Assembly (NCBI RefSeq): GCF_965237655.1
Contig: NZ_CBDEGB010000002.1
Span: 868,001 to 932,000 of the forward strand
DNA from: Poriferisodalis sp965237655
GTDB taxonomy: Bacteria > Actinomycetota > Acidimicrobiia > Acidimicrobiales > Poriferisodalaceae
Length of the DNA stretch: 64,000 nt
Reading direction: 5' to 3'
Shown here: in pieces, positions 51,424-60,149 of the stretch
Position numbering within the stretch: the first letter of the stretch is position 1
How the letters are laid out: every line of letters starts with the position of its first letter
Translations under genes and position numbers: made by a program
The notes under the pieces: generated by a model
Database searches by the model: none
What the model was told of the DNA's origin: nothing
The model's input: the letters and a program-made list of their open reading frames with translations, nothing else

Positions 51424-52029
51424 ATGGGCGTGCCTCAGGCGGAGGGGGAGCCGGAATCCCCGACGTTCGGGCCGACGGCACTGGTGACCCCGGCCAACCT
51501 CGTGACGGTCGCCCGTATCGCGGCCTCGCCAGTATTCATCTCGATGATCGTGTCGTGGGGGGCTCGGTGGAGCACTTTCGCCACCGGGTTCGCGATCGCC
51601 ATGACCGACTACCTGGACGGGTGGCTTGCCAGACGTCACGGCAAGACGCGCGCTGGCGCCTTCCTGGATCCGCTCGCAGACAAGGTGTTGGTGCTCGGCG
51701 GGCTGGCAGCGCTCGTATGGAACGGCCAATTCCACGCTGCACCCGTCATCATCATCGCTGCGCGGGAGCTGTTGATCAGCGCATACCGGTCACGCGCCGG
51801 CCGCAAGGGCATCACGGTTCCCGCCACACAGCTCGCAAAGTGGAAGACGTTTACCCAGTTGTGGGCCATCGGATTCGCCGTCATGCCACCCTTGGCGACT
51901 CACGTGCACTGGCTTGCCACGCTGACGCTGTGGATCGCCGTGGCGCTCACGATCTGGACCGGCTGGGCCTACCTGCGCTCGGCCCGCAGCGTGGCCGCGG
52001 CACAGCTGGGCGAAGAACCCGCATCCTGA
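51424..52029 (+). CDS. pgsA: CDP-diacylglycerol-glycerol-3-phosphate 3-phosphatidyltransferase
   Basis: PgsA makes phosphatidylglycerol phosphate, the first committed step to PG and cardiolipin. The 201-residue membrane enzyme has the CDP-alcohol phosphotransferase signature TDYLDGWLARRHGKTRAGAFLDPLADK with the four Asp, followed by four hydrophobic segments. The ATG at 51424 is used. It is followed by cinA in the same direction, a common actinobacterial arrangement. Confidence 0.94.
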   Translation: MGVPQAEGEPESPTFGPTALVTPANLVTVARIAASPVFISMIVSWGARWSTFATGFAIAMTDYLDGWLARRHGKTRAGAFLDPLADKVLVLGGLAALVWNGQFHAAPVIIIAARELLISAYRSRAGRKGITVPATQLAKWKTFTQLWAIGFAVMPPLATHVHWLATLTLWIAVALTIWTGWAYLRSARSVAAAQLGEEPAS

Positions 52030-52135
52030 CACGCAGGGCGCTGCGCTGGACAGCGCCGCCCGGCACCCATCGGTCTCCTATGCGTGCGTACCTTCGCACT
52101 GTGCCGGTTGCCCCCTGCGCCTAGGGTCACCCGAT

Positions 52136-53599
52136 GTGAAGACCGAGATCATCGCCGTCGGCACTGAGCTCTTGCTGGGTCAGATCGTCGACACGAACTC
52201 CTCGTGGATGGGTGAACAGCTCGCCCTCGCCGGTATCGACAGCCACTATCAGACGAAGGTGGGCGACAACTTCGACCGCATCGACGCGTCACTCCGGCTT
52301 GCGCTCGATCGCAGTGACGCCGTCATCGTGTGCGGCGGCTTGGGACCCACCCAGGACGACATCACCCGCGAGGTGCTCGCGTCGGTGATGGGCGCCGAGC
52401 TGGTCCTCGACGAGCAGATTGCCCAGCGCATCAGGGCCATGTTCGCCAGCCGCAGCCGTCCGATGCCCGAGAACAACTTGCGCCAAGCCATGGTGCCGAC
52501 CGGTGCTACGCCGATACCGCGGCAGCCCGGTACCGCGCCCGGCTTGGTGGCGCCGATCCGGTGGGTGCCTGGCGTGGGAGCGGTACCGCCTGGTGCTGCA
52601 TCTCCTGACGGTGCCGAGGTGCTCGATCGGGTGGTGTACGTGGTGCCGGGTGTTCCCTATGAGATGCGCGAGATGCTCAACGGCACGGTGCTGGGCGATC
52701 TGCAGCGACGCGCCGGCGTCAGCGCCGCCATCGAGAGCCGGGTGCTGCGGACGTGGGGCCAGAGCGAGTCGGGGCTTGCCGAGATGCTGGCGGGTCGCAT
52801 TGACGAGCTGGACGAGATCGGCAACCCGACGCTCGCGTTCCTTGCCAGCGGTATCGAAGGCATCAAGGTACGGATCACCGCCAAGGGCGCTGATTCGGCC
52901 GAGGCATGGCGCCTCATCGAGGCTGAGCAGGCTGTGCTGGAGCCAATGCTGGGCGATCTGGTGTTCGCCTATGACGACGACACCATGGAGACGGCGGTGC
53001 TGGCCGAGTTGGGCCGGCTCGGGCTGACGCTCGGCGTCGCAGAGACGATCACCGGCGGCCGCATGGCGAACCGCCTCTCGTCAGCGGAGGCGGCCATGCG
53101 GGCCGGTACCGCCCCGGGTGGCGCCAAGCTGGGCGACCCCGGCTTGGCAGCCGCGGCCGGCGGCGATCAGCCGGATCTGTCGGGCCCACGCACTTTCGCT
53201 GGAGGCATCGTGGCCCGATCGGAGCACTTGGCCGAGTACCTCCTGCATGCCGGTTCGTCGGAGGTGTCGCCGCTCGGCGACGATCTCGTACCGCCGCTTG
53301 CGTCGACCGCCGGTGCCGAAGCGCTTGCGCGGGCTGCCCGGTCGCGCACTAACGCCAGCGTGGGATTGGCCGTCACGGCGGTCGAAGACCAGGCCTCGGC
53401 GACGGCAGAGCACCCCTTCGGCACCGCCTTCTTGGCCGTTTCGATCACCGCGCAGCCTGCGCATGGGGATGTGCCTGCGGTGGCGCACCGGGACAAGGCC
53501 GACGAGATCCGCCTCCCCGGCGACCGCGAGCGTCTCGCCGACTACAGCGCCATCTCGGCACTCAACCTGCTGCGACTGATGCTGGCCGGCCGCCGCTGA
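52136..53599 (+). CDS. cinA: CinA-family protein (competence/damage-inducible)
   Basis: The 487-residue protein starts with GTG. The N-terminal MoaB/MogA-like COG1058 domain has KTEIIAVGTELLLGQIVDTNSSW and CGGLGPTQDD. The C-terminal deamidase-like domain (about residues 300-485) has AETITGG where AES-TGG-type sequence is usual, and AVTAVEDQ where the G-IAGP motif is expected. It carries a Gly/Ala-rich insertion in between. The N-terminal domain hydrolyses ADP-ribose-type pyrophosphates in related proteins and the C-terminal domain deamidates NMN. Here the second activity is doubtful. The gene follows pgsA. Confidence 0.92.
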   Translation: MKTEIIAVGTELLLGQIVDTNSSWMGEQLALAGIDSHYQTKVGDNFDRIDASLRLALDRSDAVIVCGGLGPTQDDITREVLASVMGAELVLDEQIAQRIRAMFASRSRPMPENNLRQAMVPTGATPIPRQPGTAPGLVAPIRWVPGVGAVPPGAASPDGAEVLDRVVYVVPGVPYEMREMLNGTVLGDLQRRAGVSAAIESRVLRTWGQSESGLAEMLAGRIDELDEIGNPTLAFLASGIEGIKVRITAKGADSAEAWRLIEAEQAVLEPMLGDLVFAYDDDTMETAVLAELGRLGLTLGVAETITGGRMANRLSSAEAAMRAGTAPGGAKLGDPGLAAAAGGDQPDLSGPRTFAGGIVARSEHLAEYLLHAGSSEVSPLGDDLVPPLASTAGAEALARAARSRTNASVGLAVTAVEDQASATAEHPFGTAFLAVSITAQPAHGDVPAVAHRDKADEIRLPGDRERLADYSAISALNLLRLMLAGRR

Positions 53600-53673
53600 T
53601 CGATTCGGGAGCATCCGCGGGCGAGCACCTGCGCATCCTGCGCGCCTGACCGGCACGGTGGCAGGCTGGTCCG

Positions 53674-54576
53674 ATGCGATTCGGATTCTGGACCAAGAAC
53701 GACCAACAGACGTCAGCCATCATCGAATGCTGCGCGCACGCCGAGGCCACCGGCTGGGACGGTCTGTGGTTCGCAGATCACTTCATGCCCAACGAGGAGA
53801 ACGTGGACCAGCCCGTTCACGAGGCGTGGTCGGTGCTGGCGGCGCTGGCGGTGGCGGTGCCGCGGGTGCGCCTGGGTCCGCTCGTGGCGGGCAACACCTA
53901 CCGCAACCCGGTGCTGACCGCCAAGATCGCCACCACTATCGACCATCTGTCCGGTGGTCGGGTGGTGCTGGGCATCGGCGCGGGTTGGCAGGAGAACGAG
54001 CACGAGGCGTACGGATTCGAGTTCGGCACGCTGCGCAGCCGCATGGACCGCTTCGACGAGGCGGTCGAGATCATCAGCTCGCTGCTCGGCAACCACCGCA
54101 CCAACCTCGACGGCGAGCACTACACGGTTGCCGAGGCGCCGCTGGACCCCAAGCCGATTCAGTCGCCGATGCCGCTGCTCATCGGCGGCGGCGGCCGGCG
54201 TCGCACGCTGCGCACGACGGCCCGCTGGGCCACCGAGTGGAACTGCTGGGGAATGCCCGACGACATCTCCGAGCTTTGCGGCGTGCTTGATGGGCACTGC
54301 GAGGCGATTGGCCGCGATCCCAGTGAGATCAGCCGCTCGGCGTGCGCGCTGCTGTTTATCGGTGAGGACTCGGCCAGGCTGGAGAGTTTCCGTGCCATGG
54401 ACTTCGGTCGAGCCGCCATCGTGGGAACGCCCGACGAGGTCAGCGAGGTGGTCGAGCAGTACCGCAGGGTGGGGGTCGACGAGCTGATCATTCCCGACTT
54501 GACCTTCGGCCCGATGGAAGCCAAGAAACACTCCATGGACCTGTTCATCAATGAGGTGGCACCCAACTTCCGCTGA
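53674..54576 (+). CDS. LLM-class F420-dependent oxidoreductase
   Basis: The 300-residue barrel starts MRFGFWTKNDQQTSAIIECCAHAEATGWDGLWFADHFMP. It contains RVRLGPLVAGNTYRNPVLTAKIATTIDHLSGGRVVLGIGAGWQENEH near residues 68-115, PLLIGGGGRRRTLRTTARWATEWNCWG near 165, and the final GVDELIIPDL. All are typical of the F420 LLM family. The next gene, in the same direction after 60 bases, is another family member. Confidence 0.92.
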   Translation: MRFGFWTKNDQQTSAIIECCAHAEATGWDGLWFADHFMPNEENVDQPVHEAWSVLAALAVAVPRVRLGPLVAGNTYRNPVLTAKIATTIDHLSGGRVVLGIGAGWQENEHEAYGFEFGTLRSRMDRFDEAVEIISSLLGNHRTNLDGEHYTVAEAPLDPKPIQSPMPLLIGGGGRRRTLRTTARWATEWNCWGMPDDISELCGVLDGHCEAIGRDPSEISRSACALLFIGEDSARLESFRAMDFGRAAIVGTPDEVSEVVEQYRRVGVDELIIPDLTFGPMEAKKHSMDLFINEVAPNFR

Positions 54577-54636
54577 CCGCATCGGCGAATCGGCGACCGA
54601 GAGCGTCACCACGGCTGGCAACTAGAGGGGAACACA

Positions 54637-55488
54637 GTGAAGATCGGTCTGTTCCAGATCAATATGGGGGCGCTGGGCAACGCGGCTGGCCCAGAGGGAG
54701 CTGGGCGTGTCGCAGCTGCCGCTGAGGCCGCGGGCTTCGAGTCCGTGTGGACGGGCGAGCATGTGGTGCTGCCCGACCCGCAGGCGCCGGTGTCGCCGCT
54801 GCCGCCGTTGCACCCGATGCTGGATCCTGCGGTGGCGCTCGCTTTTATCTCTGCGGTCACCAGCGAGATCAAGCTGGGCACGGGCATCATCATCGTGCCC
54901 CAGCGCAATCCGTTGGTTCTGGCCAAGGAATTGGCCAGCGTGGATGTGCTGTCGGGAGGCCGACTGCTGTTCGGTGTCGGTGTCGGCTACCTCGGACCTG
55001 AGTTCGATGCGCTGGGTATCCCGATGGCCGACCGGGCCCGCCGGACCGAGGAGTACATCGAGGCGATGCGTGCCATCTGGTCGATGGATGCGCCCGCTTA
55101 TGACGGCGAGTTCGTGAGCTTCTCGAATGTGCAGGCCCGGCCCCGGCCGGTCCAGCAGCCGGGTCCGCCGGTGATCATGGGCGGCCACACCGCGCCGGCG
55201 TACCGCCGCGCCGTCACGATGAGCGAGGGCTGGTACGGCTTCGCGCTCGACTACGACGGCACTCAGCGCTGCATCGAAGGACTGTCCGAAGCTGGCGCCC
55301 GCCATGACCGTCCCGCCGAACTCGGGCGGCTCGAGATCACCGTCACGCCCCGCATGCGGCCGACACCGGAAATGGTGGAGCGCTTCGCCGAGATGGGAGT
55401 CGACCGGCTGGTGCTGCTGCCCAACGGCCAGACCGTCGACGAGATCGCCGCCTTCGTCGACCACATCGGCGCCACGCTGCTGTCGTGA
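54637..55488 (+). CDS. LLM-class F420-dependent oxidoreductase
   Basis: This 283-residue luciferase-like protein begins with a GTG preceded by AGAGGGGAA. Its sequence MKIGLFQINMGALGNAAGPEGAGRVAAAAEAAGFESVWTGEHVVLP is followed by IKLGTGIIIVPQRNPLVLAKELASVDVLSGGRLLFGVGVGYL near residue 75 and VIMGGHTAPAYRRAVTMSEGWYG near 180. It forms a likely two-gene operon with the preceding LLM gene. The substrate is unknown. Confidence 0.91.
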   Translation: MKIGLFQINMGALGNAAGPEGAGRVAAAAEAAGFESVWTGEHVVLPDPQAPVSPLPPLHPMLDPAVALAFISAVTSEIKLGTGIIIVPQRNPLVLAKELASVDVLSGGRLLFGVGVGYLGPEFDALGIPMADRARRTEEYIEAMRAIWSMDAPAYDGEFVSFSNVQARPRPVQQPGPPVIMGGHTAPAYRRAVTMSEGWYGFALDYDGTQRCIEGLSEAGARHDRPAELGRLEITVTPRMRPTPEMVERFAEMGVDRLVLLPNGQTVDEIAAFVDHIGATLLS

Positions 55489-55551
55489 GCAAACTGCGGG
55501 AGCGGCGCCACCGAAGGCAACTGGATCGCAGCGGTACGTCTAGTCACTCTG

Positions 55552-56124
55552 TCAGCGTCGCTGATTTGGACGAGCGGATCTCACCGGTATGACCGTCGCG
55601 CCCTCTGCATCGTGGATGAGATCAAGATCGCTCAGGAGTGAACGCCAAACCCGTCCTCGGCCCCAGGCCCATGCGACGGCATCCGGGATCCACAGAAGTG
55701 GCTCGTCCACGGAGGAGAGATGTCGGTACTGGATGCGCAATTCCCCGTCACTGCCCAGCGTCTTCGCTATGACCGACCGGTCCCGGTGATCTTGACCTTG
55801 GCGCCAGTCCAGGACTATGCGATCGACGTTCGCATCTACGAGCTCGACCACGAGCGACTTGAGCGCTGTTGCACGCGCATCGAGTTGCTCACCACCGACT
55901 GCGACGTGAACCGTTGATTGGCAAGGGATCTTGGCGATATCCCGGAGCAGAGCTCTTCGGCGCTGCGGGCTTTCCGAGACAAAATGCAGGCGACGCTGAC
56001 CCGAGACCAACAAGGACCGCATGTGAGAGCGCGCCTTCGCGAGGCCGTGCTCCGGAATCAGAGTGGCGCAGAGGCAGTAGTTCGCGCCGCGAACCGACTC
56101 GTCGATAAAGGCATGGTTCGTCAT
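55552..56124 (-). CDS. DUF3800-like protein (RNase H-fold type)
   Basis: The 190-residue protein opens MTNHAFIDESVRGANYCLCATLIPEHGLAKARSHMRSLL. The IDES motif at the start of the first strand and the later Asp residues (IVLDWRQGQDHRD, LDLIHDAEG) fit the DUF3800 group, which has an RNase H-like fold and is common near defence loci. The ATG overlaps the end of the upstream wHTH-like gene (ATGA). No catalytic role is shown; the residues only suggest a metal site. Confidence 0.72.
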   Translation of the reverse strand: MTNHAFIDESVRGANYCLCATLIPEHGLAKARSHMRSLLVSGQRRLHFVSESPQRRRALLRDIAKIPCQSTVHVAVGGEQLDARATALKSLVVELVDANVDRIVLDWRQGQDHRDRSVIAKTLGSDGELRIQYRHLSSVDEPLLWIPDAVAWAWGRGRVWRSLLSDLDLIHDAEGATVIPVRSARPNQRR

Positions 56125-56900
56125 CGAATCCGACTCGTCGCTCTGCTCGAAGTGCCGTGCGGGCCAAACGGGGGCTTGAGCGTGTACCGGTTTTCGGCAG
56201 TTAATCCCGAGGGCGCCAACGGTGCGGTTATCAGGGCTTTGTCAACCCTGAGTAGGTCGGCGTGTCGAAGTTCGCGTACACCCCTTGTCAGGGTGTCGGC
56301 AGAAATGCCGTAGTAGTCCGGACCGCGTTCAGCGGGCAGGCTGAAGTTGTCGGCGTTTCTCAGGGCGATGAGCAGGAATGTGAGCGCAGGGAGACTCAGG
56401 CACTCGTACCACCGTTGCTGTGGGGCAGGTCCGGTAGTCCATAGCTCATGGGGGATTTGTATGAAGCTCTGTTTGGGCCGTTCGTACGGCTCTCCGGAAC
56501 CGTCCTCACGCAGCAGACTGAGAACCGCGTACCTGTGACGACGGCTTCGTTCGACAAGGCTGCGCTCAGCGAGCCGGCGCCAAGCCTTCGATACTCGTCC
56601 TCGTGCGGCGGCTGAGCCTGGATCCGGAAGGCCTAGTGCACGCGCCCATACCGAGGAATGGAGTGTCACATCCCACGGCTCCGAGCTGGCCTTCGTGAGC
56701 ACAAGTAGGTACAAGAGCAGGCCAGTACGGTCGCCGTTGGATACGAAGGCGGCCAGGGATCCAGCTCGAGGCGTAGCGCGATTCTTGTTCTGGATGAAGC
56801 CGTGGCGCACCGGAATGGCACCGCGCTTGGCGCTGTCTACGATGGCATCGATGGTTTGGTGGCTAGTTGCTCGAGTGCTCTCAGGCGTCTGTGATTTCAC
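56121..56900 (-). CDS. Winged-helix-like protein of unknown function
   Basis: I do not recognise a named family. The preferred start is GTG at 56900, four bases after the stop of the preceding small ORF and preceded by GAGGG; ATG at 56942 would overlap that ORF. The 259-residue protein is rich in short helices: NGDRTGLLLYLLVLTKASSEPWDVTLHSSVWARALGLPDPG, then VSKAWRRLAERSLVERSRRHRYAVLSLLREDG, a wing-like basic HTH, and ISADTLTRGVRELRHADLLRV, a second HTH. A DNA-binding role is likely. It is tightly linked to the DUF3800-like gene. Confidence 0.68.
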   Translation of the reverse strand: MKSQTPESTRATSHQTIDAIVDSAKRGAIPVRHGFIQNKNRATPRAGSLAAFVSNGDRTGLLLYLLVLTKASSEPWDVTLHSSVWARALGLPDPGSAAARGRVSKAWRRLAERSLVERSRRHRYAVLSLLREDGSGEPYERPKQSFIQIPHELWTTGPAPQQRWYECLSLPALTFLLIALRNADNFSLPAERGPDYYGISADTLTRGVRELRHADLLRVDKALITAPLAPSGLTAENRYTLKPPFGPHGTSSRATSRIR

Positions 56901-56904
56901 GCCC

Positions 56905-57153
56905 TCAAAATAGCTGATTGATGATGTTATGGCGACGTTCATACACCATTTCGATCACAGATGAGAAGCTGTCATAGCGGTAGCCAGAGAAGTACCGGAC
57001 CAGCTCCTGTACCAGTACCTCGACTAGGTCTGAACAGCCCCAACAGAAGAATCGCTGTGGAGGCGGCGTATCCGAGCGTCGCCAGCACCACCATCCGCGC
57101 TCAACCCCAACATCTCGCGGCTCTGTGGTCAGTTGTTCCAGAGCCCAGAACAA
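56905..57153 (-). CDS. Small unknown ORF at the head of the DUF3800 operon
   Basis: The 82-residue ORF, starting with TTG, reads FWALEQLTTEPRDVGVERG, then a Trp/Cys-rich WWCWRRSDTPPPQRFFCWGC, then SDLVEVLVQELVRYFSGYRYDSF and EMVYERRHNIINQLF. The composition looks protein-like. It ends four bases before the GTG of the next gene, so an operon of three is suggested. The start is uncertain because the frame stays open for about 14 more codons upstream, through the SOS-type box, to a TAG. I know no homologue. Confidence 0.45.
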   Translation of the reverse strand: MFWALEQLTTEPRDVGVERGWWCWRRSDTPPPQRFFCWGCSDLVEVLVQELVRYFSGYRYDSFSSVIEMVYERRHNIINQLF

Positions 57154-57165
57154 CGCGTGGTCAAC

Positions 57166-57177
57166 GAACGAACGTTC
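57166..57177. promoter_or_regulatory. SOS-type box (GAAC-N4-GTTC) upstream of the DUF3800 operon
   Basis: GAACGAACGTTC matches the LexA half-sites perfectly. It lies 13 bases upstream of the TTG of the small ORF on the minus strand. It is the third such site found in the window. Confidence 0.6.
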
Positions 57178-57547
57178 TTGGAGCAGCGCGACCTAGGGAG
57201 TGGGACGCTCCAGCGCCGGAGGATGACGTGTTGCGCCGAAGATCTCGCCGTATCGAGAAGATCTCAGAGTCAAATCGACATCAGAGGCTTGGCCCCATAG
57301 GCTGACGCGGAGCGATGATCGCTATAGGCCGAAACGTTGCCGATGCCCGGTGGGTATCGATAATCGCCTTGCAATTGGCATGGGATTGAGCAAGACTGGC
57401 GAAGCCGAGGGCAGTAGCCCGAGGAAGTGGACCCGGCTCCTCCCCGGACGGTGAGCAGCCGGGTCTTGCGCGTCAGGCGGTCTGGTCGCGTGAAATGCAC
57501 CCTGACGCAGCGGTCGTTGAGTCTTCGGTTGAGTGTGGGTGATTTTG
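57178..57547. other. Intergenic region between the DUF3800 operon and the CoA-transferase gene
   Basis: About 370 bases without a convincing gene. It holds a hairpin at 57430-57465 and the upstream part of the operon promoter. Short frames here are Arg/Ser/Pro-rich and not protein-like. No tRNA-like structure was recognised. Confidence 0.55.
57430..57465 (-). terminator. Stem-loop downstream of the CoA-transferase gene
   Basis: GACCCGGCT and AGCCGGGTC form a perfect 9-bp stem with an 18-base loop, about 85-120 bases after the CoA-transferase stop. It could terminate that transcript; there is no T-run. Confidence 0.5.
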
Positions 57548-58792
57548 CTAGCCGCGATTGGGAACGTTGGGGCGGCGGATGGGCGGCCCGGCGGAGACAA
57601 TCCCCTCGGCTTCGAGAGCGTCGATTGCGGCGTCGTCGAGGCCGGCTAACTCCGCCAGCACTTGGCGGTTGTGCTGACCACGGTCCCCGACCACGGCCCC
57701 GGGCTGGGCACCGGCCTCTGCGCTGGCGAATCGCCACGGCGACTGAGGCACGGTGAGCGGCACTGCCGCTTCGCCTGCGGCAACGTCCACGAACGCGCCT
57801 CGTTCCTGAGCCCAGTCTGTGGCGGCCAGCTCGGGCACCGTGCGGACCTCGGCGGCCATCACAGGCTTCACGCCGATCGCGGCTTCTACGGCCTCGGCGC
57901 TGTCGAATTGGCTCACCCACTCGCCGAAGATGGCCTCCAGGTCATCTCGGTGATGCACCCGATCTTCGATGCGTGCGAACCGGGGGTCGTCGCGCAGGTC
58001 GGGACGATCCATCGCTGCGATGATCGTCTTCATGCCGAAATTGGCGGTCAGGTCCAGCGTCACGGTGACGTGACGGCCATTCGACAGCGGGTAGACCGCG
58101 GCCCAGTTCTGTCCTCCCTTGAATCCGACCTGGGGGTCCTGGCCGGTCAAGTCCGTGGCAGCCAGGTCATTGCACATGAGCGTGCTTTCCGCCATCGACA
58201 CCTCGACGGTCTGCCCGCGCCCGGTGCGGTGCCGCATGTGCAGGGCGGCCAGCACTGCGCCGAGCGCATGAAGCCCGCTGTAGGTGTCGGCGTGCGACAT
58301 CGGATCGTTGCGGTAGGGCTCGCCACCATGTCGACGCGACACCATCTCGGTCACGCCGGCCTCGGCATGCAGCACCGATGCAAACGCGCCGCGGTCGCTG
58401 CGGCTGTTGCCATGTCCCCAGCCCGACACCGATGCCACGATGATGCCTGGATTGACCTCGGCGAGCGCTTCGTACCCCAAGCCCAGCTTGTCGAGCACAC
58501 CGGGGCGGTAGTTCTCGAGCACGACGTCCGCCTTGGGGACCATGGCCATCAACACGTCGCGGCCAGCGGCAGTCGTGAGGTCGAGAGAAACGCATTCCTT
58601 GCCGGCATTGAATTGTGCGAAGTAGGCCGAATGGCCATCTACCTGGGGCACGATGAAGCGAGTCAGATCCGCGTCGGGCGGCTCGATCTTCACCACTCGG
58701 GCACCGAGATCGGCCAGCAGCCGTCCGGTGATCGGCCCGGCCACCGCGCGAGTCAGATCCAGCACCAGCACATCCTCGAGCGGTCGCTCCAT
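57548..58792 (-). CDS. CaiB/BaiF-family CoA-transferase, second copy
   Basis: The 414-residue enzyme starts MERPLEDVLVLDLTRAVAGPITGRLLADLGARVVKIEPPDADLTRF. It has FNAGKECVSLDLTTAAGRDVLMAMVPKADVVLENYRPGVLDKLGLGYEALAEVNPGIIVASVSGWG. The catalytic Asp position lies in the ADTYSGLHALGAVLAALHMRHRTGRGQTVEVSMAE region. It is part of a minus-strand run behind the enoyl-CoA hydratase and MFS genes (41 bases from the MFS stop), consistent with uptake and CoA activation of a carboxylate. Confidence 0.93.
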   Translation of the reverse strand: MERPLEDVLVLDLTRAVAGPITGRLLADLGARVVKIEPPDADLTRFIVPQVDGHSAYFAQFNAGKECVSLDLTTAAGRDVLMAMVPKADVVLENYRPGVLDKLGLGYEALAEVNPGIIVASVSGWGHGNSRSDRGAFASVLHAEAGVTEMVSRRHGGEPYRNDPMSHADTYSGLHALGAVLAALHMRHRTGRGQTVEVSMAESTLMCNDLAATDLTGQDPQVGFKGGQNWAAVYPLSNGRHVTVTLDLTANFGMKTIIAAMDRPDLRDDPRFARIEDRVHHRDDLEAIFGEWVSQFDSAEAVEAAIGVKPVMAAEVRTVPELAATDWAQERGAFVDVAAGEAAVPLTVPQSPWRFASAEAGAQPGAVVGDRGQHNRQVLAELAGLDDAAIDALEAEGIVSAGPPIRRPNVPNRG

Positions 58793-58833
58793 TGCGCAAG
58801 ACGATAGAGCCGGAGAGTGCTGGTTGCCCGCCC

Positions 58834-60138
58834 TCAGCTGCCGCGGCCGCTGCTTGCTGGCACGGGCATCCAGACGTTGGGAGGCGACAGTTGCAGGGGC
58901 AACCCTTGGGCCGGCGCGCTTGCGGTCTCCTCAACCAGTACTGGCTCGTGCGGCAGCATCCAGATGGTCAGCACGCCCAAGGCAGCGGCAACGGCCACGA
59001 TCGCGATCGGCAGCGACGTGCCTCCTGAGCTCTCGTGCACCGTCAGCATGGCGATCGGGCCGACCATGCTCCCGATCGCATAACAGAAGAACAGCCGCCC
59101 CAGCACCGTGCCGATACCGGCCACGCCGAACAAGTGAGGGGTCACATCGCCCATCAGCGCGACGAAGCCGCCGTAGCCAACGCCCAGGATGACGGCGAAG
59201 GCAACCATCTGGAGGTAGCGATCCGATGCGAAGAACCAGGTCACATACGCCACCGGCAGCATTGCGAACGAGATCTTGAGCAGACGCACTGACCCCAGAG
59301 CACGGGCGAAACTCGTCAGCAGCAGGCGGCCGAAGATGCTCGAGGCACCGATGATCGAGACCAGCCACGCAGCAGCGCTCGCACTGATTCCGGCCGAGCG
59401 AGCGAAGGGAATGATCGCCGCCAACGAACCGATGACCGGCACGGCGAACAGCGTGGAGCCGATGGTCAGCTGCCAGAACGCTTTCGTGCGCATGACCCGG
59501 CGGACGTGCTCCCGCGGATGAACGGTGGCGACAAGAGGCGTGCGCCGCACCAGCATGAAGCACACCAGCACGATGATCGCTGCAATGAGCGCGAGATAGC
59601 GGAACGCGATGCGCCAACCGAAGTTGTCGATCAACCGCTGGGCCAGCGGGACCAGCACCATCGTGCCGAGGCCGGGCCCGGTCGCGACCAGGCCTTGTGA
59701 TACCGCTCGCTGCCGGAGGAACCACGCCGCCGAAGTCGCAAAGAGGGGCGAGATAAACATGCCCGAGCCGAAACCGCAACCGATCCCGTAGACGACGTAA
59801 CCGTGCCAGAGCTGCGAGACCGACGAGGTGGCGACCAAGCCACCGACGAACAGCGCTCCGCCAACCAGCAGCAACGGCCTCGGCCCGACGTGATGCAGCA
59901 GGGGACCCGAGATGATCCCAGTGCCGAAGAAGAGGAATGTGGCGATGCCCAGCATCACCGAGGCGCCGCCCTGGCCGGACCCGAACTCGGTCGACATCGA
60001 CTCGATGAACGCACCGAAGGTGTAGATGGTGCCGAAGGCCATGCCACAGGACAGGCCGGCCCCAATTGCCACCAGCCACGCGCGCCACGAGTCGATGAGT
60101 TCTGGATTGCCCGCAAGTGGGGGATGGGTGGCTGCCAC
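58834..60138 (-). CDS. MFS transporter, oxalate/formate antiporter-like
   Basis: The protein has about 434 residues and 12 helices. WRAWLVAIGAGLSCGMAFGTIYTFGAFIESMSTEFGSGQGGASVMLGIATFLFFGTGIISGPLLHHVGPRPLLLVGGALFVGGL is typical of the OFA/monocarboxylate MFS group. The GTG at 60138 is 12 bases after the stop of the enoyl-CoA hydratase gene; the longer frame runs antisense-like through that gene. Between the hydratase and the CoA-transferase genes, it probably imports the carboxylate they process. Confidence 0.88.
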   Translation of the reverse strand: MAATHPPLAGNPELIDSWRAWLVAIGAGLSCGMAFGTIYTFGAFIESMSTEFGSGQGGASVMLGIATFLFFGTGIISGPLLHHVGPRPLLLVGGALFVGGLVATSSVSQLWHGYVVYGIGCGFGSGMFISPLFATSAAWFLRQRAVSQGLVATGPGLGTMVLVPLAQRLIDNFGWRIAFRYLALIAAIIVLVCFMLVRRTPLVATVHPREHVRRVMRTKAFWQLTIGSTLFAVPVIGSLAAIIPFARSAGISASAAAWLVSIIGASSIFGRLLLTSFARALGSVRLLKISFAMLPVAYVTWFFASDRYLQMVAFAVILGVGYGGFVALMGDVTPHLFGVAGIGTVLGRLFFCYAIGSMVGPIAMLTVHESSGGTSLPIAIVAVAAALGVLTIWMLPHEPVLVEETASAPAQGLPLQLSPPNVWMPVPASSGRGS

Positions 60139-60149
60139 TGCCGCGAGCT

